Both the position numbers and the translations under genes were made by a program. Below are positions 23,866-35,480 of a DNA stretch of 64,000 nucleotides, piece after piece (the first letter of the stretch is position 1; every line of letters begins with the position of its first letter). The notes beneath the pieces are model-generated. The model was not told the DNA's origin. It made no database searches and saw only the letters and a program-made list of their open reading frames with translations. This DNA is from Trichostrongylus colubriformis (taxonomy: Eukaryota; Nematoda; Chromadorea; Rhabditida; Trichostrongylidae): assembly GCA_963978905.1 (NCBI GenBank), contig OZ022260.1, positions 41,290,259-41,354,258 of the forward strand. The letters run 5' to 3'.

Positions 23866-25610
23866 CTAATACAGGAAATTCACTCATATGTCTATAGCTT
23901 CCAAACGCTTTTCAACTGCAGGGCAGTTGCTAGAGAGTTACTGGTCAAGTCTTTATTACTCGTCCTCTATCGCGAAAAACTGAGGAACTGAATCAAGCGT
24001 GTCGTATGTCGTCAACAACGGTTTAACTTCTGAGCTGCTGCACTTGAATATATAATTTTGAAGTTTATGTACAATATAATTTCCAAAACAGCGAAGCATT
24101 GACGTTGACACCCACGTTCTTGAGATGATCCTTGAAGAGCTTATAACGACGCTGAACACTAACAAGTCGCTAGTTCCTGGTGGTATTTTCGCTGACTTCC
24201 TCTAATTTTACGACCCTCTTTTCTAGTCTACCCTCCGTCCGTTTGGAGAAACGCACTTGAAACAGGTCAAGACTGAGTGCTTTTTGTTCATCCATCTGAA
24301 CGACATTCGTGTGGCGACTCTTCTAATTTAGGGCTGCGCTAACCTTGGAAGCATAAACGCTCGATCCTTTCAAATGAATAGACCGCGTTTGCAGTGGTCT
24401 ATGCTTAGCCTGCGTTCCATCACTGCGTGCTCTTCTATGTATCATATGTCATAGTTCACTTGATTCTCTATTCCCCTTTGGCCATCTTTTCAAGCCTACC
24501 GTGAGCGTAGTATACTGGAAATCGCGATCTTGCGGTGTCGCGGGCTTCGCACGCGAAGTTGCGACATGCACAATCTCAAGGTCGTGGTATAGTATGGGAA
24601 AGTGCGACGCCGCAAAATCGCCAAATCTCGAAAACGCAAAATTGCATGAACGCAGAATCGCGAAGTCTGATGGCGGCTTTACAATAAGGAACCGACCGAA
24701 GTTCGCCAAAAAGTACGCTTCACTTCGTGAGCGGATAAAGGCCAATCGCTTCTCCCTGCAACGCCAACCCCTCACAATGAAAGATGAACTATTCAAAACG
24801 GGACCAAACCATCTGCAGTAGTTCTACCCTATTATTTGTCAATTATGGATATATCCAATACGAATTATCACTTTACAGGCACTTTGAAGCATCTTTCAGA
24901 AGAGATATTGTTACAAAAAGAGAAAGACATCAAAATCGCCTTTCGACAATTTTTAAATTCTGAGAAGACAGATTCGCGAATGAAAAATTAAGTCTGCTCA
25001 GTCAATGTTAAGAAAATCGTAGGACTTTGATTGAATGTGGTTTTCTATCCGATTACACACAATTGTGTGAGCAGATTCATGATCTTCCAAAATAAGGCAA
25101 CCCAGAACGACGGATACTTTCTCGCTGATCCAGCATATGCATATTTCATTGAAATAAAAAATCAGATGAGTACTATGAAAAGAGTCCATCAAACATTACA
25201 CGAGACTCCCATTGTGCTCAGTTGCTGGTTTCTTGAATACCAGTTGGACTGGCGCACACTACTGCGCGTGCCGCACATGGAAGCGTGCTAATTGGGCTTG
25301 ATCGATATCGATCGATCAGTATCATCATCCGAACGGCTTTCAAAAACAGGGAATTCGCAAAAAAACGAAAGGAAACAAAATCCCTCCAGACGCGAGATAT
25401 AAATTTCCCGAGATTCGCCTATCGAAGTTCCTTATCAGCCCTTATCAGTTGCTATCACCTCCGGTCGCTCTCCATTGATGCCCCTACCATCTCCTATGTC
25501 ACTTTAGGAATTCGGGGTCCCAGCTTTGCTGCGACGCGAGATATGGATTTCCGGTCAAATACACTAACACACAGACACACCAGCAGACACACTAAGCCGA
25601 TTATATATCG
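23866..25610. other. No gene recognised
   Basis: Region 24480-24800 is rich in CGCGAA-type words and has an open frame (24501-24821, +) but no support as a gene. Segment 25430-25610 resembles 60440-60660 (both have GACG(C/T)GAGATATG, then ACACACAGAC repeats), so it is a dispersed repeat. Confidence 0.35.
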
Positions 25611-25616
25611 TAGGAT

Positions 25617-25952
25617 TATTATGCTTTTCATGGGACATATTCATTTAATCAGGCTAAACATCTCCAAAATTCTGATTTAAGGGATTGCTTTGGGAACCTG
25701 GCACGTTTTTAGGGAATTTCACCTTCACTGAGAATAGGTGGGTGAACGCTGTACTTTATGGCACATCTTTCGATATTTTTGAGCTATTATGCTTTTCATT
25801 GGACATATTCATATAATCAGGCTAAACATCTCCAAAATTCTGATTTAAAGGATTGCTCTGGGAACCTGGCACGTTTTTAGGAAATTTCACCTTCACTGAG
25901 AATAGGTGGGTGAACGCTGTACTTTATGGCACATCTTTCGATATTTTTGAGC
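25617..25952. repeat. Tandem duplication, 168 bp x 2
   Basis: Two almost identical 168-bp units (25617-25784 and 25785-25952) starting near ATTATGCTTTTCAT and ending CGATATTTTTGAGC. The differences are a handful of single bases, so the duplication is recent. Confidence 0.9.
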
Positions 25953-25954
25953 GT

Positions 25955-26615
25955 TGAAGAAAGCATGGCGAGCTCTATCTAAATGTCTTCTGATCATTTT
26001 ATGAATATAATTCTCGTTGCAGGGAGTGAGAGCGACTGTAGTAAGCTACTTCGCCAATAATTACACCTGCACGTATGTCATCACATTTGCTTTCTGACAT
26101 TACAATTAGAATGGGGACAAACAGCTTTCCAGCCGGGGCCATAATTGCTGTTTAAATGGCAACAATAAGAGCTCAGTAACCGTCCGAACCATGTTATTAA
26201 TTCGACGGCACTATTTGAATGATCATTGAGCACCTCGAAATCGTCTGCTCACTGGTCTGGGCGGTCTGATGGGTACAGTGGCTGAACCTGTCTTGGACCA
26301 TCCACAACTTATAGTGCGCAAGTTCAGCCTTAATCCGAAAGTAAATGCCATTGGAAAATTTGCATTTTGAAGAAGTAGCTAATAATTTCAAGCAAAAATA
26401 AACGGCGAGTTATGACATTGGGTTGCTCGATATACTTTTGTGGGGCTCTGCCAGTATTCTTCCAAGAACCTCTACGATTTTGAAAGGAAAGCTGAGTGCA
26501 GGTCGCAACCTCTACAATATTACTGATGAAGAATGGAGTATTATTCAACCATTTCATAATTCTCTTTTCATAAGCTATGGTAAATATACCATTCAGAAGC
26601 TGAGTTAAGGAGCAA
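25955..26615. other. No gene recognised
   Basis: Only antisense-type frames; nothing supported. Confidence 0.35.
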
Positions 26616-26618
26616 GGG

Positions 26619-26690
26619 GTGTCGGTAGCGTAATGGATTGGCACATATGCCCGGAAAGCATCAAGTGCGGGTTCGAGTCTCGTCCGACCA
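26619..26690 (+). tRNA. tRNA-like sequence (probable tRNA pseudogene)
   Basis: The 72-nt length fits a tRNA. It starts GTGTCGG-TA, has an A-box-like TAGCGTAATGGATTGGCAC, a 4-bp anticodon stem ATGC/GCAT around a 7-nt loop CCGGAAA, and a T-arm GCGGG-TTCGAGT-CTCGT that pairs with wobbles. It ends CCGACCA. Only the inner five acceptor pairs form, and position 33 is C rather than U, so a functional tRNA is unlikely. It resembles tRNA-Arg-type D-arms and the sequence at 60345-60417. Confidence 0.45.
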
Positions 26691-27345
26691 AAGATTTTGC
26701 CCTTAACTCTTTCTTTAGTATATCTTTTCATAGCTTCATGCTTCATGAAGGCTGGTACTCTTCATGAGGTGCGAACAAGGAAGTCTCTGGTGAGGATCTC
26801 CTTATATCGTGGACTCTAACCTATGCTCGTTTCGCGCGCATCTTTGATGTTAGTTAATCATCTAAGTATGGGTGTGTCGTGGTGATCATCAATCATCAGT
26901 ACTGGCGGCAATCTTTACTTCATCATAGATGTATGGAAGGCCATGAAAAAGTCAATGAAGAGATGAGATACACAAGTGGTAGCAAGTGGTGTAACTACGG
27001 CTGGTACCCTGAGGACATCACTTCTCAGTTAGAAACGCTCAGCAGCTCCTCCTCTTGACCACATTACACTTTAGACCACATACATATTTTATTGCCTTTT
27101 TACAACCGCCGCTCTCTATACCACATATGCCTAGGCTCCTGCGAACAAATTATTGCCTGATTTGATCTTCATACCCTGGACTTTTGACCTTTACTTAAGT
27201 TGTGAATGTTCCTCTTTGATAACAACTTGTGTGCAAGTCCATTAGTTCGAAACGGTGTGTGGCTGGAAGCGTCAGAAGAAGCTCCTCGGTATAACGCGTG
27301 GAGTGTTTTCTTCACTATTGAACACCTGATGACGCTTAGAGGAAT
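26691..27345. other. No gene recognised
   Basis: Short frames only. Confidence 0.35.
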
Positions 27346-28598
27346 CGTCCACGGATAAATGACTTTTTTCTGTTACCCATATATTAGGCTGTCCCGAAAG
27401 TTCCGGAACACCTTGGCGGACAAGGGTTTTCGGGTCTTCCCGCGATGGATAACCAGGGCATTTGTCGATTGACTTTGAGGAACGTTCCATGCCATAGGCA
27501 TATAAGGATTCGCGCCTATCCACAATAGGAATAGAGCTCGAAATGGACGAGACGTCACTCCGAGCACTGTACCTCTACGAGTTCTGCCGAGGGAGTTCCA
27601 TAAGGGAAGTGGTCCAAATAATCAGCGTCGCATGTGGAGCAAGCACAACTATCCACCGTTGGTTCACCCGCTTCCGTTCTGAAGATATAGCCCTGAAAGA
27701 TCAGCAACGCAGTGGCCGTCCATCTGAGCTGACGATCAGCTTTTCAGGAGAACTGTGCAGGAGAACCCCACGGCAAGCACACGTGAAGTAGCCCTGCTAC
27801 TCGGTTGTGGGAACACCACAGTCGATCAGCATCTCACTCGGCTGGGATACCGGAAAGTGCTCTCGACTTGGACACCCCATGCCCTATCCGACAGCCGACA
27901 TCTGGCAACATTCACCCTGGACACCTTGGCGACGCTAGGCTAGGAAGTGCTACCACATCCTCCATATAGCCCCGACCTCGCACCGTCTGACTACCAGCTG
28001 TTCGCCCCTTTTCAGAAATTCCTAAAGGGGAAACAGCTCAAAAAGCAGCGCGACATCGAGATGGAGGTCGAGCGTCTCTTCGCGAGGCAGTCTCAACAGT
28101 TCTGGGAGGATGGGATTGGCAAGCCTCCGAATAGATGACAGAAGGTGATAGATAGTAATGGTGAATATCTTGTTAGCTGAAATGTGTTTATGTTGTAAAG
28201 AAATAAATTTGAAAAAAAGTGGTCGGGGTGTTCCGGAACTTTCGCGACAACCTAATATTTATGTTGGATTTGCCTAGTGTGGGCCGTATGCAAAGTTTCA
28301 CGCGAAAAAAATATGCACCGGGCTGAGTTACGGCACCACGAAGTCTCGGCCGGGTAGGCGGGGCCTCCGAGCAAGTACCCACCCCCTCGTCCGCCGCGGT
28401 TGGAGACGCATTGTAGGAGCAGAAAGCCACGTAAACAGTCCCACTCTCCGTTCCCAAACGCGTCGGACGAAGGCCAAGAATTTGTGGAGCTCTATCTTAG
28501 CCGAATTCTCACTTTTTCACGTGGGACTTTGCATGCGGCCTTCATTAGGCAAATACAGCACAAATGCATGGGTAACGAAGAGACTAATTTCCCGTGGA
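27346..28598. mobile_element. 404-bp inverted-repeat MITE, copy III, split by a mariner
   Basis: The left fragment 27346-27383 (TCGTCCACGGATAAATGA, then TGTTACCCATA) and right fragment 28256-28598 (TATTTATGTTGGATTTGCC through GGGTAACGAAGAGACTAATT) together rebuild one MITE like copies I and II. The mariner at 27384-28255 interrupts it at a TA. Confidence 0.8.
27384..28255 (+). mobile_element. Mariner element with internally deleted transposase
   Basis: The 872-bp element has 29-bp terminal inverted repeats (TTAGGCTGTCCCGAAAGTTC / TTAGGTTGTCGCGAAAGTTC) with two differences and a TA duplication. The transposase begins at ATG 27543 (MDETSLRALYLYEFCRG) with the mariner paired helix-turn-helix DNA-binding region (GASTTIHRWFTRFRSED, then QRSGRPSE). 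It shifts frame near 27750 (NPTASTREVALLLGCGNTTV), and after a stop at 27941-27943 resumes with the C-terminal LPHPPYSPDLAPSDYQLF and an end containing a second in-frame stop (PPNR*QKVIDSNGEY). The middle with the first two catalytic Asp residues is missing. It can only move in trans. Confidence 0.9.
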
Positions 28599-28732
28599 TT
28601 CCTTTGAATGCTCTGCAACACGGGAGAGGAAACTGTGGGTTACATCATAAACGGAAAGTTTGATAACTGCAGGCATGGTGTAGAGATTCCAGCTCGTGTG
28701 TCGCTAGGGGACAAACGGGCCTCCCAGTAGTT

Positions 28733-28972
28733 GTTTTCGGCGTCACTCAATCCAGTGTTAAGATGCGCCGCGCAATCTAATTCCACTCTTAATCGTGGTG
28801 GCGGTGATTGCGGTTCGACCTATGCTGTAACTTGCGAGGGGCAGCCTATTTACAAGTCACTACTTTTACCTCTCAGACGATTCTGGTACCAATTCACCTA
28901 TCCCAGAGGGATGGAAGGCTCGTTTGACCTTGATGCGGGGTCGGATCCGCGCACTGTAAGACGACCTCCGCT
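28733..28972 (-). mobile_element. tRNA-derived SINE, copy 4 (tail truncated)
   Basis: A diverged copy flanked by an exact 9-bp duplication CCAGTAGTT (28724-28732 and 28973-28981). The + strand start GTTTTCGGCGTCACTCAATC corresponds to the family's GTTTTTGGTGTTAATCAATC, so the TTTATCC tail has been lost. Confidence 0.75.
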
Positions 28973-29176
28973 CCAGTAGTTCATAGTAAGGTCTGCAACA
29001 TGCAAGCCTAGCTCTTCTGAAACATGGAGTAGAAATGTCAAGGCGGATCACTGGGGAAAATGAAAGAATAACGTGAGACTACCACTGATCGTGTACCGAC
29101 GTTGTAATAATCAGTCATTCGGGTGTTCGAGTCTCTTAGTTAGTTTACTCTTCGGCCGTGGGTTCCTCTTTTTCAG

Positions 29177-29309
29177 AGGTGCTGTGAAGTTGCAGACTGA
29201 TCGGATGAATACTCTAGTGCTTTACTCATTCAGCCAACCGAATCTGATAACAGCCGGCGGAACCGGGAAGTCGTGGCTTCCTGGTGATTCATTTCGGCCA
29301 AAGAGCTAA
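29177..29309 (+). CDS. Orphan terminal exon-like segment
   Basis: An excellent acceptor (GTTCCTCTTTTTCAG) precedes a 43-residue open frame ending in TAA: GAVKLQTDRMNTLVLYSFSQ, then PNLITAGGTGKSWLPGDSF and RPKS. The composition looks like protein. There is no family match, and no upstream exon could be joined (the SINE at 28733 lies upstream). It may be a real 3' exon or a gene remnant. Confidence 0.3.
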
Positions 29310-30240
29310 TTAATAATCTAAGTGACGTATTTTTTAGCATTAGACAGAGCATTATTTCTTATCTTTTCATTTATTTCAGCCGCTTCCCTTTGACTAGTCT
29401 TTTGCATTCTTTTTTTTCATAAACTATAAATTTCTGCTAAACAACTCGCTTCAATTCTTCCATTGCTACCTTGACTGTTTGGGATCTTGGAGAATAACTA
29501 AATGTAGAAATATTACCCCAGAAAATGATAAAAAGAAAATGGATGCCTAAAATAAAGTGATAAATTGCCATGTACCACCAGGAGTTATGTCGGTGCTTTG
29601 GGATGCTATTTTAGTTTCTCATGATATGTTACATAACGCAAGGAGGTAGAGAACACTTCCAAATTCAGGTTTCGTTTTTCTTTTGCAGATTAGTAGTTCA
29701 TTCCGGAATCAACACCGAATAATCATTTCTTGGGCTTAAGCGATTTCACGGGGAGAAGGGGGGTTGGCCTTCAATATCGTAGGCGTTGACCGATAAGAGG
29801 CCCTTGTACTATGAGGGGACTGAGCACCCTTTGGGAAAAGTATCGGAAGGCCGCTAGAAGATGTTTCGGACGCTTTTGGAGTGCTTCTTACTTCTGTCGT
29901 CAACCCTGTGCCACTTCTTCTTCAGACTTATTTTCACTGCTTTTAATGCAGCAATATTATGTCTTAAAATGAAGCCGTGTGCATGAAGCAGCTGATGGCG
30001 GAAAAGGGGCGGAGTCATAGAGAAAGCTGGGGAGGGGCTCAAAGAGGAGGTAGACGTTGTTGGCAAGAACTCTCATTTACCACCTTTAGCATCTCCAATT
30101 CAATGTCCAATGGATACACTTATAATATTATGCTTGGAGTACCTGTGGAAATATATTAGGTAGTACGTAATGTCCTGGCGGTTTCCAGTATCTCTTTTTC
30201 TGACTAATTGTTTTTTGTTCTTGACTGGAGTTGCTCACAT
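29310..30240. other. No gene recognised
   Basis: AT-rich, with an open - strand frame at 29854-30066 (70 codons) that I cannot support. Confidence 0.35.
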
Positions 30241-30244
30241 TATG

Positions 30245-30518
30245 TCAGGACACGTCTCTCGCTCTATTCAGCCATAATTCACGTTTTAGATAGAATTTTG
30301 AGTTTCTGATGTTTCTAAGACAAAGTGGACAAACGACAGATCCACGCATTTTCCTCGTCCATTCTTCTTCTACGGTGTCACACAGTTGACCCATTCCTTG
30401 ACCGCACCGTGACATATGATGAAAACTCGATTTTGTAGGACAATTGGCGATGATCTGCACCGTGTTTGGACAAAGGTGAAGCGCTATATTCATCATAGCT
30501 TCAAGGATGCTGGCGAAA
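30245..30518 (-). CDS. Possible terminal exon of an unrecognised cysteine-containing protein
   Basis: After an acceptor (AGCTGTAACAG|T) the - strand is open for 90 codons to a TGA. It reads FASILEAMMNIALHLCPNTV, then QIIANCPTKSS, CGQGMGQLCDTVEEEW and VVCPLCLRNIRN. It has six cysteines, including a CPLC pair, and a helical N-terminal part. The length and composition suggest true coding DNA. No family is recognised; no upstream exon was located before the mariner relic at 30610. Confidence 0.4.
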
Positions 30519-30604
30519 CTGTTACAGCTCAAATGTACTGAGAAGAATGCATCGCAAACGGCAGATAATGACCCCAGGAATATGAAGTATAAGGCTAAAG
30601 TATA

Positions 30605-30770
30605 TGACTAACATGGAGGAACTATCCTACTTCACGATAACGCACGGTCCCATGTCGAGCAACCCTGGAAAAGTAAAATGAACGGGGCCCACGAAACTCT
30701 GTTGCATCCACCAGACTCATCTGACATGGCCCCACGAACTGCCAGCTTTTCAAGCTTTTGGACAGCTGTA
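30605..30770 (+). pseudogene. Mariner transposase relic
   Basis: The frame through ILLHDNARSHVEQPW matches the mariner 'HDNARPH' catalytic block, and about 30 codons on LLHPPDSSDMAP matches 'HPPYSPDLAP'. The downstream part is shifted and decayed. No terminal repeats were seen. Confidence 0.6.
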
Positions 30771-30774
30771 CTCG

Positions 30775-33220
30775 GGATGTTTCATGGCCCAGCATGATGG
30801 TGAAACGTCCTCCACCGTGTTCATCGCTTCTATTAGGTTGCACTGTTCTGGGCAACCGGAACAAACAAGCTTATTAGCAGGGGTCGGCGAAATACAGTGG
30901 TTTGTCTGAGACTGAGGTGAAACGATTCACTCTTCTCATGTGGAAGATTTAAACTTTGACAGATACTGATTTTCTTCTTCTTATCATAATTAGTTGGCGA
31001 TTCTAGATTTCTAGGTTCAGATTCCTACGGTTCTTATCTCGACTGATTAAATCTTATCTATGCGAGATATGCGATCTAGTAAGTAGAGGTCGAAAACCGC
31101 AGAAACTTCCCCAAGGGCACAACATTTATCATTTCAGTGCCTGCCTTTTTTTTTACAAAAAAGGTCACTTTTGCATCAACCTAGTTGTGAGCTCATATCT
31201 CCTTGTGGTGAAGATGGGGGTGTTGAGCTCCCATCGTTAGCATGTTAAAAACCAATCTCTGATCCAAATCCACCCAGTCGAGCCTTCTATGCTTTTCAAT
31301 TCTGTTCGATCATCTGTGGGAATCAAAATATTGCAGTGGGAACGGAAATAAAAATTGATTTGTACATTGCGCAAGATCCCTCCCAAGCTATTGATGCATG
31401 CAGTCCATTACTAACAGTTCTGTGTATGAAACTGTCTGCATGCTGTATTCCAGAAAGGCTCGCACGCTAAACGGTTTTCTTGCTTATTTTTTTCACAGAA
31501 GGTTTCTCTGGCTTATTTCTGAACAGATGCCTGGAAATCAGCACATTTTTTCATCTTTGCATGTAGATTTCTTTTCCGTTGATCTTTATTTTTTCCCGAA
31601 AGTTTTACAGGCATATTTACTAAACAAATGATGGAGAATCAGCACATTATTCCACCTTTGCATGTGGGTCCCTCTCTCCACTAAGTCTGGGCCAGCCCTC
31701 TCTCACTGTTTCCCTGTTTCTAGGGACATTATCAGTCTTTCTGAGGGTCTACCTATCACACGCACGTATTCTACCAATTCCACCTCGAAGCACATTCTTA
31801 CAGTCATTTGAACGTGCTTTGAATCTATGTAGTAATAAGATATATTTATGTATGCGTTGGCTAGGAGACCAGCGTCCTTAATCTAATAGCAGATGAATGT
31901 GTGTCTCTAAGAAAACGACACTAGAGGAATGGAGGGCTCATGTAGCATGGCTGCACTCAATCATGCGAGCTTTTGTTCAGGAAACTGCTCTGAAAAATAG
32001 GCTTGTCCTCTATGTCATTTGATTTCTATTGAGCACTTTCTCATATAAACCGCTCCTACGTTTTGCCAAATCAGCAGATTACGGCAGATTTTACGCTGCT
32101 TTTCGAAGCAATTGGACCGCCTCTACCAAGGTTATGGCACAAAAAGGCGGATTACGGCAAATTTTTTCCTCTCAATCCGTTCATTAATGGAAAGAGCTCC
32201 TCTCGACGATCTGCCTATGCATGACACGTTCATTTTTTGTTTTTTCTCTGCCGAATCATCTTCAATTTCGAGAAAATATTCTCTCCCTAAGCGAGAAAGT
32301 TCATAGGGACATAACAATATCATGAACTATTCACTTCAGCTGAAGTATTAGTTTAGGCACTTTAAATTGGGAAGTGCCATCAGTCGACAAGAGCATGATT
32401 TCATGATCATTTTGCATCCGTTGCCAGATCGTTCCCTTCAATTTCAGGCAGAAAATGAGTATCGTCGAAGAACCTCTTATTCCTCAAAACGCTGTGCTAT
32501 TACCTTTGACTCTGAATTGAGTGATTCAACTTGATCTGCTGCTATTCCTAAGGCGTGAGAGTTTATATTCACAGGACTAGGCATTTTTCGCAATCCTCAC
32601 TCATAGTTTTTCTATTTTGTTGATTTCGGCATTCTTTCCTTTTTCTTATTTTACGGACAACACCGAGTTGCTAATGCTTCATACCACTCAGTTACGTGTA
32701 ATGTGTTTGACACTTGGAAGATCTGAGCACTGCTCTGTCTCGAAGTCTTGTGCCACTCTAAATTGCAAAAGCAATGTAAGGTTCCAAAATTTATTTCAAA
32801 AGACTCAAAGTATTTGACAAAAATATTGCGAAAAAAAAGAGCTCATTGGTGAGCGTACAGCGCCTTTAACAGGCTTGAAATAGAGCAAGTTATTTTGTTT
32901 TTAAAATTGACTGTTCTGAATTTAGTTGCGATTCGAATTGGACATCGCTTTCAATTTGGAATAGAACGAATCCCAGGACAAACAATCTATAAAATGAGTT
33001 GTCCCACTTCAAGCTTGATAAAAGCGCTGAGCGCTGAGCTGGCCAATAGGCAGAAATTTGTTGCAATATTTTTGTGCAACCTTTTTAACACTTTAAAATA
33101 AATCCTGCCGCCTAACACTGTTTTACGTATTTTGTTTTAAAAATTGAATAGTACGTCAGAAACATTTCATTACAGTGGAGGGAAGGCGCGCAGGTCACTG
33201 GGATGTGTATGTACCGTTAC
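30775..33220. other. No gene recognised
   Basis: About 2.4 kb with only short frames; a near-palindrome lies at its right edge (33226-33273). Confidence 0.35.
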
Positions 33221-33225
33221 GTCGA

Positions 33226-33273
33226 AAAATCGCGTTGCGGCGTTGCCTCTCGGCGACGCCGCAACGCGATTTT
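33226..33273. repeat. GC-rich 22-bp hairpin
   Basis: AAAATCGCGTTGCGGCGTTG plus CC (33226-33247) pairs with 33252-33273 at 21 of 22 positions around the loop TCTC. It is probably the collapsed core of a hAT-like MITE, since GCGGCGT words and TTGCGGC recur in that family at 2960, 19190 and 39950. Confidence 0.8.
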
Positions 33274-33594
33274 CAGACGTACACAGTACTACTTGCGGCA
33301 GCCGGTGTAGAGTTTCGCTGAGGGCGCCATAATCTGGTACCATAGAGTGTCTTCAGAGAAATAGCTGCCTCTCTGTTTCCGTTTTTGTTTCCTATGCTTG
33401 CTATGAACGTTTTTGGATAGTATTCGTAATTTCTTTCAAATCAGGAAGTCCTAATCAGGAAATAATTAATTCGCGCATGGATCTTCAAAGGGCGTGTACA
33501 CAATCGCATGGAGCAATTTGCACTCGCCGCGATTCACACACGTGGGTTTTTGTAGTGTGGTGGAATAGCACAGCTCTCGGAAAGCACATATATA

Positions 33595-34493
33595 TTAGGT
33601 TGATTCATAATAAATCGGACAAATTGACCAATTTTAATCATTGTCGTACAACTTTTTTACGACAACAAGGATTCACTTGAAATATACTCCATCTTTATCG
33701 ATGACCTTCTGCCACGGTATAGGCAGATCATGGATGCCCTTGCTCCAGAAGGCCGGAAGCTGGAGCTCGAAGAAGTTGCCGAGTGCCGCCTTGACCTCGT
33801 CGCGAGTTTTGAAGTCTTGGCCGTCCAGGTGGCGTTGGCTGTGGGAGAAAAGGTGGAAATCTGAAGGGGCCAGGTCTGGGGAGTACGGTGGGTATAGAAG
33901 TACGGTCCAACTGTACGACAGCAGCTCGGCCTTGGTCGATCTTGCGAAGTGCGGTCTGTGGAAGTAGACACGTTGTCGTGCTGGAAGTAGACATGTGACC
34001 GCCGCCGTAGCGAACTTTGGACATTGGCCTTCAATTCTCGTAATTGACGAACGTAGACGTCGGCGGATACTGTGGTACCTTCATCGAGCAGCTCCCAGTA
34101 CTCTACGCCGTGTACGCTCCACCAACCGCGGTTTTCGTCTTCGATGGAATAGTCGCCTGACGCAAACTTCGAATGCTACAACTACAGTGTACTTCTGCCG
34201 GGGGCATGCTCCTTGTGAACTTCTATCAGACGTCTGCCGATATTCGCGGGTTTCTGGCCAGATAGCGATATAAATAGTATGACGTTGCGGATGTGGTCTC
34301 TGGACCGCTTGAAATCGTGCGGCATTGTGGCGGAATGAATTTACTTTGGAGTGATTATTTTGCGGTACTTTGAAGAGCTTTTCATACTCATTCCAACGGT
34401 ACCTCGCGCGTCCATTTTCGTTAATTCGTTACAGAGTTATGATCTCTAGAAATCATCACTACCATTTGTCCGATTTATTATGAATCAACCTAA
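33595..34493 (-). mobile_element. Mariner element with inactivated transposase
   Basis: The 899-bp element has about 30-bp identical ends (TTAGGTTGATTCATAATAAA and continuing) and a TA duplication. The transposase is on the - strand and ends at a stop at 33673-33675. It shows WWSVHGVEYWELLDEG, where the family's WWD first catalytic Asp is a Ser. After a frame change it shows FQHDNVS (second catalytic Asp), then LYPPYSPDLAPSDFHLF and a tail GIHDLPIPWQKVIDKDG. At least two frameshifts separate these parts. It is defective. Confidence 0.88.
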
Positions 34494-34522
34494 TAGATTA
34501 GTTCGAATCCCATGTTAAGCCA

Positions 34523-34612
34523 TATGTTTTGTCCACGATGTCAGCGAAAATGGGAAGTGTTCAAAAACCATAATCAGTGTCAAGTATTCAAAGGGAATGA
34601 GCCGTTTTCCAG
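34523..34612 (+). CDS. Possible small exon with CxxC motif
   Basis: An ATG at 34528 opens MFCPRCQRKWEVFKNHNQCQ, then VFKGNEPFSSS, up to a possible donor (CTCTTG|GTATGG). CPRC plus a later Cys suggests metal binding. It sits 35 bp beyond the mariner end. No phase-compatible partner was found: joining it to 35160 creates a stop. Confidence 0.2.
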
Positions 34613-35159
34613 CTCTTGGTATGGTTAATAGAAACGTCTGAGGTAGTGCATCTACTCATGCGTGGTATAATGCATCTACTCATGCATGGTATAATGTTCA
34701 AGCTACAGCTTCAATGCCTCAGAACATCTCAATATCGGATGACCCTTCCCCTCTGCGTCGGACAGCTGAAAGACTTATCTTGCCCAGATGAATTTCCTAC
34801 CGCTGGAATATGACCAATCACACTTCCATCCCCGTCGCAGTATTTTATAGTATTTGAACTTGGACCCTCACGCAATCGTGTTGTTGCCCTCCACCAACGT
34901 TCTTTCGTATTTATTGCTGTGAACTTAATAGAATATTATTCAGTGCATTTTTGCAATATTTCTCACTGGGATTGATGTAATCGTTTCTATAAATTTTCAT
35001 ACAATTTTTCATGCTGTAGATTTTTGTATGCTTTTCCAGAAATATGCTTCGCTGTCGACTCCTCGTGCACCCTCCATTCTAATTTTTTTTGCATTTTTTA
35101 AACGGGGATAACGTCGCGGTTCACTGTTTTAGTCACGTACATTATTCTGCCATTTTCAG

Positions 35160-35293
35160 ACAATCCACATATGGATGCCGCAAATTTCACTGCAGAAGAC
35201 TTTGCTCGATGGTTACGTGCCGGACGTGCTGAAGTGCTCGAAAATCACGGTATGATTTTAGAGCACATACAAAAAATAATAAAAATTATGTAA
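35160..35293 (+). CDS. Orphan exon-like segment, helical
   Basis: The acceptor TTCTGCCATTTTCAG precedes NPHMDAANFTAEDFARWLRA, then GRAEVLENHG. A donor is possible at CACG|GTATGA (35249), or the frame can continue MILEHIQKIIKIM to a stop at 35293. The composition is protein-like and strongly helical. No family assignment. Confidence 0.35.
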
Positions 35294-35384
35294 ATGACTT
35301 TTGAAAATACAACAAAAGAATGATGCGGTTCATTTTATATAATGAAATGTGAGAAGCAGTAAGGCACAAATTGTTTTCACACCT

Positions 35385-35480
35385 CACAATTCTGGTACAA
35401 ATTCACTGATCCCGTGGTGATGGAAAACTTGCCTGGCTTGGGCGGCAATAATCTACGATTTGATCCCTGTATCATGCTAA
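35385..35480 (-). mobile_element. SINE fragment (copy 7)
   Basis: Internal part of the SINE family: TCTGGTACAAATTCACTGAT and GATTTGATCCCTGTATCATG match positions around the B-box and body of the reference copy. It has no recognisable ends. Confidence 0.5.

Noticed and set aside
26330..26746. 138-codon - strand open frame
   Set aside because: It runs across the tRNA-like sequence, has no splice signals and no family resemblance; most likely a chance frame.
33657..34034. Overlapping 98- and 125-codon - strand frames rich in Ser/Arg/Pro
   Set aside because: They are wrong-frame readings of the mariner transposase; the correct frames show LYPPYSPDLAPSDFHLF and the WWSVHG block.
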